NCBI GenBank assembly: GCA_900752975.1
Contig: CAADXH010000097.1
Coordinates: forward strand, 1-10,818
Direction of reading: 5' to 3'
Origin: Bacilli bacterium
Lineage (GTDB): Bacteria > Bacillota_I > Bacilli_A > ML615J-28 > CAG-313
DNA length: 10,818 nucleotides
The position numbers and the translations under genes were made by a program. Below, one piece after another: positions 1 to 6,149 of the stretch. The notes beneath the pieces are model-generated. The model made no database searches and was not told the origin of the DNA. It saw nothing but the letters and a program-made list of their open reading frames with translations. Every line of letters starts with the position of its first letter. The first letter of the stretch is position 1.

Positions 1-122
1 AATATCCTAAAGAAAAGTAAACCCTAGAATTATCAATTAATAGATAATTTGAGAAATAGCAGTATAACACTACCAATAATAGAACCAGCAAAGTAATACT
101 TGGTGAAAGTACTGTCTTTTAA
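1..122 (+). pseudogene. TnpB C-terminal fragment, decayed (partial at window edge)
   Basis: Reading from base 1 gives NILKKSKP and then a TAG stop at 25-27. The first six residues match the TnpB RuvC-III tail of the right copy (ADINGALNILKKS). The right copy continues for another 34 residues, so this copy has a premature stop. It also lacks one base near 86, which shifts the remaining frame; the homologue of the normal TAA would be at 120-122. The lost tail lies downstream of the RuvC-III motif, so an intact upstream part, outside the window, could still be active. That cannot be judged here. Confidence 0.6.
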
Positions 123-169
123 AAGAAACATTAAGTGTTTGAGATAGAGTGATAACGCTAATTTTGTTC
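87..169 (+). ncRNA. candidate omega-RNA 3' scaffold of the left TnpB element
   Basis: The segment 87-143 is base-for-base identical to the right copy although the overlapping reading frame is broken. It holds two short hairpins, TACTT/AAGTA at 97-111 and AAACA/TGTTT at 126-140. A third, damaged one follows at 146-159 (AGAGT, GATA loop, ACGCT, one mismatch). TnpB-associated RNAs are known to cover the tnpB 3' end and element right end and to take their guide from flanking DNA just beyond it. By that rule the guide would begin near 170, inside the LRR lipoprotein gene. Expression is not shown. Confidence 0.4.
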
Positions 170-2305
170 ATCTGTCAATTTAACATAAATGGTTAATTTT
201 ATATTTTGATTATCTTTTATTTGAATAATTAACTCATATTTGCCTGCGGTTTCACCACTCAAAATAATTGATTCATTTTGAACATTAATTGTGAATTGTG
301 AAGTAACATCCTCCCTAGTTTCTTCTGTCAAGCCTTCAAATACTTTTATCTCCACCATTTCATCAGTTAAGCCATAAACAAAGTATTTAATGGTTAATTC
401 TTCCTTTATCTTGGCCTTAACATTAACATTTGTTGTATAAATGAACTGTGGCAAAGATTCATTAAACTTAGTTGCGTAATTATGTGTATTAAAACCTTCG
501 CACCAATTGCTATTTGGCATTGTATCTTTAAAGTACATACAAACATATGGAGTATTCATACATATATCTTCTTCAACTATATCAAGATTACCCTTAAAAA
601 TGATATTAGTTAGATTTGGTAAGTTATTAAAAGCATGGCTTCTAACTATCTTAACACTTTCTGATATTTCAATAACCGCAATATATGTACTATTAGTAAA
701 TGCATTACTTGATATTTCTTCAACTGTACTAGGTACCATATAATATTGTGTATATCCACCAGCTAAATAATATATTAGTTTTTTTTCATCTGCGCTATAT
801 AGTGTATTATTGACTACCTTATAAAAATCATTATCTTCAAATTCTAAGACTTCTAACTTATTTAGTTCTCCAAACACAGTTGTATCAATGTTTTCAATAG
901 TTTTTGGAAGTTTTAATGTTACCAAACTTGCATAGCCACTAAAGAATTTAGCAGGAATATTGTTTCCACCTAAAATTGTTAATTCTTTAATGTTATTAAT
1001 AGTATCACCGAATAAATGAGACGAATCATATACTACTCCATTATTTTTAATGGTTGGTAATGTTAATGATTCTAAGGCTTCACAATTCTTAATGATGTTT
1101 TTTCCTACTTTGCAGTTAACTGGTAAAACAAGTTTATTTAATGATGTACAACCACTAAAAGCTTCAGTTCCTATCTCTTGAAGTTGTTCAGGAAGTTCTA
1201 TCGTTTTTAATTTTTTACAATCAACAAATGCATTATTTCCAATTGATTTAACTAAATCTAAAATATTTAATGTTTCTAAATTCTCACAACCTGCGAAAGC
1301 ACCATCGTGTATTTTTTCCACTACATATGGTAAAGTCACAACTTTATTAGTTCTATTGCTTGGGTATTTTATTAATTCCTTTAATCCTTTACTATATAAA
1401 ACACCCTTAAGTGATTCATATATTGGGTTGTTCTCACTTACATTTATAGCTGTTAATTGGCTGGTACCATTTAACGCTGTAGGGTCAAGGTAAGTTACAT
1501 TTTCATGAAGATTTAAAACAGTAATACTACTCTCCGCAAAAGTATTGGCCTCAATTCTTGTAACACTACTGGGGATAGTAATTTCTTTTATGTTTTGATT
1601 ACCTTTAAATGCACCTGCCAAAATTCCAACAGTTGTATCTTTAATTTGAACCATATCAGGTCTTGCGTCTTTCGCACTAACTAGCCAATTATCTAAGTAT
1701 TTTAAGCCCTTTAAATCTTCATAATATAGCATATTGCAATTATCAAATACATCTTCTCCGATTGTTTGAATATCATCTGGAAGATTAATGTTCATCAATT
1801 TAGACATATTCATAAAAGCTCGATCCTCAATTGTCGTGATAGTGTTTGGTAATTTGATATTCATTATCGTTTCATTATCTTTAAATGCTTCGGCCTTAAT
1901 CGTAGTAACTTTTTTCCCATGATATTTCTCAAGCACTGTAATATTGTAATGTGAAAATATAACACCAGTTACTTGATATGTGTCAGTTGTTTCATCTAAT
2001 TCATATTTGACTAAAGTTCCCCATGCTCCATATAAGACTGTATCTTTTTTAAATTTTGCTGGAAAAAGCACTTTTTGTTTAAATGCTTTATCTAAAAACC
2101 AACCACCAAAAAAGTATCCTTCAGCAGTCGGAATTTCTGGTAATTCTACTTTTTCATCAGCATAGGTTTTTATTACTTTAGCTTCTGTACCATTATTTGG
2201 GTATAAAGTTATTGTTATTTCATTCTTCTTTTTGCATCCTACAAAATTAATTAAGCAAGCACAAAAAATAGTTATTATAATAAACATTCTAATTTTCTTT
2301 TTCAT
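158..2305 (-). CDS. BspA-like leucine-rich-repeat surface lipoprotein
   Basis: This is a predicted lipoprotein of 715 residues. The N-terminus MKKKIRMF is followed by a hydrophobic segment and a lipobox ending FVGC, with the lipidated Cys at 24. Residues about 30-96 resemble a Listeria-Bacteroides/InlB B-type repeat (GYFFGGWFLD, then VLYGAWG). About 13 LRR_5/BspA-type repeats follow, each with an AF-x-x-C/N-like core (AFKDN, AFAGC, AFVDC, AFSGC). The C-terminus, from about residue 620, looks like an Ig-like beta domain. A longer frame opens at a TTG at 2317, but GAGGTGG at 2309-2315 fits the ATG at 2303-2305, so I use that start. The gene overlaps yfcE by 17 bp and is probably cotranscribed with it. 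Its last codons and TAG stop lie in the left insertion element, so the native C-terminus was probably altered. A role in adhesion or surface binding is inferred from the family only. Confidence 0.85.
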   Translation of the reverse strand: MKKKIRMFIIITIFCACLINFVGCKKKNEITITLYPNNGTEAKVIKTYADEKVELPEIPTAEGYFFGGWFLDKAFKQKVLFPAKFKKDTVLYGAWGTLVKYELDETTDTYQVTGVIFSHYNITVLEKYHGKKVTTIKAEAFKDNETIMNIKLPNTITTIEDRAFMNMSKLMNINLPDDIQTIGEDVFDNCNMLYYEDLKGLKYLDNWLVSAKDARPDMVQIKDTTVGILAGAFKGNQNIKEITIPSSVTRIEANTFAESSITVLNLHENVTYLDPTALNGTSQLTAINVSENNPIYESLKGVLYSKGLKELIKYPSNRTNKVVTLPYVVEKIHDGAFAGCENLETLNILDLVKSIGNNAFVDCKKLKTIELPEQLQEIGTEAFSGCTSLNKLVLPVNCKVGKNIIKNCEALESLTLPTIKNNGVVYDSSHLFGDTINNIKELTILGGNNIPAKFFSGYASLVTLKLPKTIENIDTTVFGELNKLEVLEFEDNDFYKVVNNTLYSADEKKLIYYLAGGYTQYYMVPSTVEEISSNAFTNSTYIAVIEISESVKIVRSHAFNNLPNLTNIIFKGNLDIVEEDICMNTPYVCMYFKDTMPNSNWCEGFNTHNYATKFNESLPQFIYTTNVNVKAKIKEELTIKYFVYGLTDEMVEIKVFEGLTEETREDVTSQFTINVQNESIILSGETAGKYELIIQIKDNQNIKLTIYVKLTDEQN

Positions 2306-2828
2306 TATCCACCTCAAAATTATAATTCATTATTGTATTATCTAAAAAATCATAGATATATATTCCCTTATCATCAATTATCATATAACTAGCTTTAAAT
2401 CCAGCTCTTGGTAAACTTACCGAGCCAGGATTACAAACAATAATTTGGTCTAATTTTCTTATGCTTGGAATATGTGTGTGCCCATGGCAATAAATGTCCC
2501 CTTGCTTAAACTCGCAATTTGGAAATCCTTGATGACCATGATTAAAATATATATGTCGATTATTAAACTCTATCATCAGCTCCTTTAATAACCCAACCGG
2601 TGATATATCCTCATCATAATCACTGTCACAATTACCACGTATTAAATAAAGTTTCGTACAAATAGTACTAAATAAGTTAACCATATCATTTGTGTCTTGA
2701 TAGCTATAACCATGATATATATCACCTAAAATGATTAATTTATCAGCTTTGCTGGTCTTGAACTTATTTACAAGGTTTTTTGTATTTTCAAAACTACCAT
2801 GTATATCTGATACTATCATCAACTTCAT
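2289..2828 (-). CDS. yfcE: YfcE-family metallophosphodiesterase
   Basis: This 179-residue calcineurin-like phosphoesterase has the full set of two-metal motifs: SDIHG (D8, H10), LGDIYHG (D36, H39), RGNCDSD (N66), NHGH (H97, H99), GHTH (H117, H119) and NPGSVSLP. Length, motif spacing and the GNCDS and NPGSVS(I/L)P stretches match what I recall of E. coli YfcE, a manganese-dependent phosphodiesterase active on model substrates. The physiological substrate is not known to me. It is cytoplasmic, with no signal peptide. The ATG at 2828 has an AAGGTGG ribosome binding site a few bases upstream. It is the first gene of an operon with the LRR lipoprotein, and a strong promoter lies at 2910-2938. A nucleotidase-like member of the MJ0936 group is the alternative. 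Confidence 0.88.
   Translation of the reverse strand: MKLMIVSDIHGSFENTKNLVNKFKTSKADKLIILGDIYHGYSYQDTNDMVNLFSTICTKLYLIRGNCDSDYDEDISPVGLLKELMIEFNNRHIYFNHGHQGFPNCEFKQGDIYCHGHTHIPSIRKLDQIIVCNPGSVSLPRAGFKASYMIIDDKGIYIYDFLDNTIMNYNFEVDNEKEN
2309..2315 (-). promoter_or_regulatory. ribosome binding site deciding the LRR lipoprotein start
   Basis: The minus strand reads GAGGTGG here, three bases before the ATG at 2305. It lies inside the upstream yfcE coding region, so translational coupling is likely. It excludes the TTG at 2317 as the start, because that codon would lie upstream of the site. Confidence 0.65.
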
Positions 2829-2874
2829 TATACCACCTTCTTAGTATTTTTGAACATCCAATTTTTAGCATTTT

Positions 2875-2887
2875 GAATTTAAAATTC
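2875..2887. promoter_or_regulatory. short perfect palindrome in the yfcE leader
   Basis: GAATTT-A-AAATTC is a 13-base odd palindrome between the predicted yfcE transcription start (about 2903) and its ribosome binding site. It could be an operator or chance symmetry in AT-rich DNA. It has no T-tract and is too short for a convincing terminator. Confidence 0.25.
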
Positions 2888-2909
2888 GACATATTTATAT
2901 ATATAATAT

Positions 2910-2938
2910 ATTATATAATAATTTTGTAATTAAGTCAA
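2910..2938 (-). promoter_or_regulatory. sigma-A-type promoter for the yfcE-LRR operon
   Basis: On the minus strand a -35 box TTGACT (2933-2938) is followed, after a 17-base spacer, by a perfect -10 box TATAAT (2910-2915). Transcription should start near 2903, giving a leader of about 75 bases. The -35 box lies back to back with that of the divergent promoter, 14 bases away, so one bound regulator could affect both. Confidence 0.75.
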
Positions 2939-2952
2939 TTTATTAGGTAGGT

Positions 2953-2981
2953 TTGACAAAATTTTAGTTTTTTGATATAAT
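2953..2981 (+). promoter_or_regulatory. consensus sigma-A-type promoter for the MarR-GNAT gene
   Basis: TTGACA (2953-2958), a 17-base spacer and TATAAT (2976-2981) form a textbook promoter matching both hexamers fully. The predicted start is near 2988, giving a leader of about 50 bases before the ATG at 3039. A gene driven by a full-consensus promoter and encoding a MarR protein would fit autorepression. Confidence 0.85.
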
Positions 2982-2984
2982 TAA

Positions 2985-3000
2985 AGTACTAATTAGGACT
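2985..3000. promoter_or_regulatory. candidate operator (imperfect palindrome at the transcription start)
   Basis: AGTACTAATTAGGACT is a 16-base inverted repeat symmetric at 14 of 16 positions, centred on TAATTA. It starts four bases after the -10 box and covers the predicted start site. MarR-family repressors typically bind palindromes of this size overlapping promoters. I infer it is the binding site of the downstream MarR-GNAT protein. The sequence shows only the symmetry and the position. Confidence 0.4.
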
Positions 3001-3038
3001 ATTATGCATTAACAATTAAGTAGAAAAGGAGGAATAAA

Positions 3039-4028
3039 ATGAATAATGATCGTGAAAATATTAGGAAAATTATGATATCTGTAAATGTAATTTGTCAGAT
3101 ATATTCAGAAATGGCAAAAAAACTAATTATTAAAGATGATATGTTATCTCTACTTTATGCCTTAGATGATGGAAAACCCCATACACAATCTGACATATGT
3201 CATTCATGGAATATTCCTAAAACAACTATTAACACAATTGTCCAAGAATGTAAGGAAAGAAAACTATTAACTTTAGAGGAAAAACCTGAAAATAGAAAGG
3301 AAAAGTACTTAAAAATTACTGATTATGGTAAAATATTTTCCAATGAGATCCTTCAATCAATTTATGCCATAGAAGATAAAGCTTACAATGATAGTAAAAA
3401 ATGTCATAACGTTATTGAGTTCTTAGAAACTTTTACGGGGAATCTAAGCAAGGAAACCAAAACGTACTTTGATGAATTATATAGTGTCTCACAAAGAAAT
3501 GAACTTGAGATTATTATTTATGACAAAACATCAAGATATTATCACGACATTGAAAAATTATATAATGAAGCCTTTCCCATTAATGAACGTATTCCTATTA
3601 ATGAATTTCTTGACACAACATTAGATAATATGCACACTTATATTTTTACATATAAAAATAATTTTGTAGGATTTGTTGTTACTCTTTCATATCAAAACAT
3701 CTTATATTTATTATATTTTGCGATGAGCTCAAAATATCGCAATCGTGGATTTGGTAGTCAAGCTTTAGAACTAATTAAAAAGAATAACAATGATAAAGTA
3801 TTACTAGTAGATATTGAACAAGAAAAATATGATTCAACCAATAAGCTTCAGAGAATAAAACGTAAAAAGTTTTACCTACGTTCTGGATTTATCCCAACTA
3901 ATATAACATATACACAACAAAATGTTATATTTGAAATTTTAAGTTTCGGCGGAAATATTACAGAAAATGATTTAACCAATCTATGGAATAATGTTCCAAA
4001 ACAATTATTTTATTATTATCGCACATAA
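3039..4028 (+). CDS. MarR-type winged helix fused to a GNAT acetyltransferase
   Basis: This 329-residue two-domain protein has a MarR-like winged helix-turn-helix at about residues 15-110. Its recognition-helix region is TQSDICHSWNIPKTTINTIV (49-68), and its wing is EEKPENRKEKYLKITDYG (80-97). From about 155 to 329 it has a GNAT fold with the acetyl-CoA loop YRNRGFGSQAL at 233-243 (R/Q-x-x-G-x-G type) and the KKFYLRSGF element at 276-284. MarR-GNAT fusions are known in Bacillota; the acetyl acceptor cannot be told from sequence. AAGGAGG lies eight to nine bases before the ATG. It has a consensus promoter, a candidate operator at its start site and a terminator directly after the stop, so it is a single-gene unit. 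It is the only plus-strand complete gene, divergent from yfcE. Confidence 0.85.
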   Translation: MNNDRENIRKIMISVNVICQIYSEMAKKLIIKDDMLSLLYALDDGKPHTQSDICHSWNIPKTTINTIVQECKERKLLTLEEKPENRKEKYLKITDYGKIFSNEILQSIYAIEDKAYNDSKKCHNVIEFLETFTGNLSKETKTYFDELYSVSQRNELEIIIYDKTSRYYHDIEKLYNEAFPINERIPINEFLDTTLDNMHTYIFTYKNNFVGFVVTLSYQNILYLLYFAMSSKYRNRGFGSQALELIKKNNNDKVLLVDIEQEKYDSTNKLQRIKRKKFYLRSGFIPTNITYTQQNVIFEILSFGGNITENDLTNLWNNVPKQLFYYYRT

Positions 4029-4030
4029 TC

Positions 4031-4054
4031 ACCACCTACATGTAGGTGGTTTTA
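4031..4054 (+). terminator. rho-independent terminator of the MarR-GNAT gene
   Basis: A perfect 20-base palindrome at 4031-4050 (ACCACCTACA and its reverse complement) starts two bases after the TAA stop and ends in TTTT. The stem is GC-richer than its surroundings. The T-tract is short, so termination may be incomplete. A hairpin of an IS200-type element end is a less likely alternative. Confidence 0.7.
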
Positions 4055-4149
4055 CTCATCGAACAATGTTAGAGCTATATCTCTTTTTCCTTACTAATTT
4101 ATTTAGTGAAAAGTCAAAAGTTGTTATTTTAAACATTTCTTCTTTTAAT

Positions 4150-4188
4150 AAAACAAAAAACAGCCTTTTAGTCAAAACTAAAAAACTG
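4150..4188 (-). terminator. rho-independent terminator of the cotJ operon
   Basis: On the minus strand a stem CAG..TTTTAGT / ACTAAAA..CTG (4161-4188) with a four-base loop and one internal mismatch is followed by a T-rich tract at 4150-4160. It lies just downstream of the cotJC stop codon. It faces the MarR-GNAT terminator across about 100 bases in which I see no gene. Confidence 0.8.
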
Positions 4189-4198
4189 TAATTGTGAT

Positions 4199-4759
4199 TT
4201 ACTTATACCCTTTAGCCTTATATTCATCAAGTAATTCCTTAAATCTTGCATAATGTACTACTTCTCTTTCTCTTAAAAATAGTAGCGGTTGAATGACATC
4301 TGGATCGGTTGCTAAATCAATTAAGTGTTCATACATTGTTCTTGCCTTTTCTTCTGCTGCAAGATCTTCAGTTAAGTTTGCGATAACGTCTCCTACTGAT
4401 GATATATAAGCGGCTGTAAAAGGAATACCATCAGGATTAGCAGGGAAAATATCATTACCATGTTCAACATAATAATTTTCAAGACCGGCAGCTTTAATTT
4501 CTTCAATTGTAGCTCCATCCATTAGTTGATGCATCATTGTTTGAATCATTTCTACATGTGATATCTCTTCTGTGCCAATATCTGAAAGTAAAGCCTTGCC
4601 TTTATCATCTGGCATTGTGAAACGTTGATTCAAATATCTAAGAGCAGCCCCTAATTCTCCTTGTGGTCCTCCATATTGGGTCGCAATAAGTGAAGCCATT
4701 TTAAGATCACGTTTTTTAATGTCAACTGGATACATTAATGTTTTCATATATATGAACAT
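4199..4759 (-). CDS. cotJC: CotJC, manganese-catalase-like spore coat protein
   Basis: This is a full-length CotJC of 186 residues in the manganese catalase/ferritin-like superfamily. The ligands expected from the family are visible: E35 in GPQGELGAALRY, E65 and H68 in TEEISHVEMI, E136 or E137 in EDLAAEEKAR, and E166 and H169 in REREVVHYARF. In Bacillus subtilis CotJC is an inner-coat protein encoded with cotJA and cotJB. Catalase activity is inferred from the ligands. The start MFIYMKTLMYPVDIKK fits the family N-terminus. The ATG overlaps the upstream TAA in a TAATG arrangement, and a GGGGG ribosome binding site lies at 4768-4772, so it is translationally coupled to the CotJA-CotJB gene. It is the last gene before the terminator. 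Confidence 0.92.
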   Translation of the reverse strand: MFIYMKTLMYPVDIKKRDLKMASLIATQYGGPQGELGAALRYLNQRFTMPDDKGKALLSDIGTEEISHVEMIQTMMHQLMDGATIEEIKAAGLENYYVEHGNDIFPANPDGIPFTAAYISSVGDVIANLTEDLAAEEKARTMYEHLIDLATDPDVIQPLLFLREREVVHYARFKELLDEYKAKGYK

Positions 4760-5169
4760 TAGTTATTCCCCCTTTCCCATGGCCAGTTATGTCGCCATGT
4801 CCATGTATTGCCTTCGTAATTTAGTAAAAGAAGTGGGCCGTATACTGACTCATATTTTTCAACTGCCTCTTTTAATCCTCTTGCATAGTTATTATACAAG
4901 TTAATTGCCTTAGGATCTTGGTCATTAATATCTAAATATATCGCAAGATCTGCTAAAGTAAAATAATGTGATTGAATTAATCTTAAAAGTCCATCTTTGC
5001 TGTCAGTTATGGTAATAATTTTGGGATTATAGTTTTGGTATTTATCAACCAATGACTTAAACACAGTACCATAGGATAAAGCAAGATTTGAAATAAAGAA
5101 ATTACTAACTTCTTCATTTGTATTAGTATTCCGATAAGGAACATCAAAATAATTAATATGCTTTTGCAT
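4759..5169 (-). CDS. cotJB: CotJB spore coat protein with a CotJA-like N-terminal segment
   Basis: This protein has 136 residues. The C-terminal part (about 58-134) matches CotJB: LADLAIYLDINDQDPKAINL, then YGPL at 110-113, and a Trp-rich end with WTW and WPWE. CotJB alone is usually under about 90 residues. The extra N-terminus contains ALSYGTVFKSLVDKY (30-44), which resembles the CotJA core A-L-x-x-G-T-L-W/F-x-x-L. I infer a natural CotJA-CotJB fusion, because no separate cotJA is present upstream. A strong GGAGG (5177-5181) precedes the ATG. The gene begins 49 bp after murB with no terminator between, and a dedicated sporulation promoter was not convincingly found. A CotJB with an unrelated N-terminal extension is the alternative. 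Confidence 0.8.
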   Translation of the reverse strand: MQKHINYFDVPYRNTNTNEEVSNFFISNLALSYGTVFKSLVDKYQNYNPKIITITDSKDGLLRLIQSHYFTLADLAIYLDINDQDPKAINLYNNYARGLKEAVEKYESVYGPLLLLNYEGNTWTWRHNWPWERGNN

Positions 5170-5218
5170 TGTTTCGCCTCCGTTAATATAATATGTTTAA
5201 AAGAGAAAAAAGAATGGG

Positions 5219-6148
5219 TTATTGTAATATTTCCCATTCACATTCTAAATTTATATTTAATTTTGTTTGTGCATCATATTCAATCATTTTAATCAAAGCT
5301 ATAACATCTAAAAAACTAGCATTATCATAATTAATTATAAAATTAGCATGCTTAGTGCTAACCATGGCTCCTCCTAGTTTATATCCACGATAACCAAGCT
5401 TGTCAATTATTTGCCATGTAAAACAATCACTATGATTTTTAAAAGTACTACCCGCATTATATGTTTTAAGTGGTTGGCTCTCTCGTTTTATTGTCAAATA
5501 TCTTCTCACTTTATCTTGAGGACATTCTTCCCCCACATCTTTGGATACTTTTAAAATTACAGAAGAAATTACTTTGCCGGTTTTATAAAAGCCTGACTTC
5601 CTATAACTAAAAGCAAAATTATCATTTTTGTTCAACACTGTTTGAAGTAAGCCTTTTTCATCAAAATACGTGATGCTATATACTAGTTCACTTATGCTTT
5701 TTTTGTAAGCACCGGCGTTCATATAAGTTAATCCCCCAATACTGCCAGGAATAACTGATAAAAACTCACCGCCTGAAAGCCCTAAATTAATCAAGTACTT
5801 TGAGATAATACTAGCACTAACACCTGCTTCTACATATATATACATTTCATTCTTATTTTCTTCTAATATATAATAATGATTAAATTTTTCTAAACTGATT
5901 AATACCATTTCAAAATAACGATCATTAACTAGTAAATTAGTACCTTTACCAATAGTAAAATAAGGAATTGAATTTTCCTTCAAATACTTTAAACTAATCG
6001 TTAAACTTTCTAAGTCCAATGGTTTATATAATAATTCACAAACTCCACCAACATGTATTGAGGTTAAATTTTTAAAACTGACATTATCTATTATTTCACC
6101 TAATTCAAGTTTTTGAACATACTTTTTGAAATTTTGTATTTTATTCAT
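5219..6148 (-). CDS. murB: UDP-N-acetylenolpyruvoylglucosamine reductase MurB
   Basis: MurB performs the FAD- and NADPH-dependent reduction of UDP-GlcNAc-enolpyruvate to UDP-MurNAc in the cytoplasm. Its 309 residues are normal for the family. FAD-binding features are LTSIHVGG (28-35), GKGTNLLV (67-74), PGSIGG (134-139) and AGAY (145-148). SYRKSGF (181-187) and AGSTFKN (232-238, with the proton-donor Ser at 234) are the type II MurB signatures. HANF (267-270) and the acidic C-terminal LECEWE also fit. The gene starts one base after the murG stop, so the two are coupled, and AGGA in the murG tail serves as ribosome binding site. It is the third gene of the ftsW-murG-murB run. Confidence 0.95.
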   Translation of the reverse strand: MNKIQNFKKYVQKLELGEIIDNVSFKNLTSIHVGGVCELLYKPLDLESLTISLKYLKENSIPYFTIGKGTNLLVNDRYFEMVLISLEKFNHYYILEENKNEMYIYVEAGVSASIISKYLINLGLSGGEFLSVIPGSIGGLTYMNAGAYKKSISELVYSITYFDEKGLLQTVLNKNDNFAFSYRKSGFYKTGKVISSVILKVSKDVGEECPQDKVRRYLTIKRESQPLKTYNAGSTFKNHSDCFTWQIIDKLGYRGYKLGGAMVSTKHANFIINYDNASFLDVIALIKMIEYDAQTKLNINLECEWEILQ

Positions 6149-6149
6149 G

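Larger units (their letters stand above)
1..169 (+). mobile_element. 3' (right) end of a TnpB-type insertion element, left copy
   Basis: This segment aligns with the reverse complement of 10628-10798 at about 91% identity, with 15 mismatches and one 1-base gap counted by eye. Similarity stops sharply after TTTGTTC at 163-169, which I take as the element's right end. The right copy encodes a recognisable TnpB C-terminus, which identifies the family (IS200/IS605 or IS607 type). The left end, any tnpA and most of tnpB lie outside the window. The insertion abuts the 3' end of the LRR lipoprotein gene and supplies that gene's stop codon. The exact boundary is uncertain by a few bases because only two copies can be compared. 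Confidence 0.75.

Noticed and set aside
2888..2932. Alternating TA-rich tract as a replication origin or AT-rich repeat element
   Set aside because: The yfcE promoter explains part of it, and there are no DnaA-box-like repeats or ordered iterons.
4031..4050. Perfect palindrome as the end of an IS200/IS605 element
   Set aside because: It sits two bases after a stop codon and is followed by T residues, so a terminator explains it. No transposase or second end is nearby.
3991..4191. Plus-strand open frame of 66 codons overlapping the end of the MarR-GNAT gene
   Set aside because: It overlaps a real gene and two terminators, has no ribosome binding site, and its product has no recognisable features.
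5187..5195. CATATTATA upstream of cotJ, matching the -10 form of mother-cell sigma factors (CATAnnnTA)
   Set aside because: No matching -35 lies at the right distance, and transcription would start inside the ribosome binding site at 5177-5181. The match is expected by chance in such AT-rich DNA.
5007..5237. Minus-strand 76-codon frame between murB and cotJ
   Set aside because: It is an out-of-frame shadow of the CotJA-CotJB gene; only the latter has a GGAGG site and family matches.
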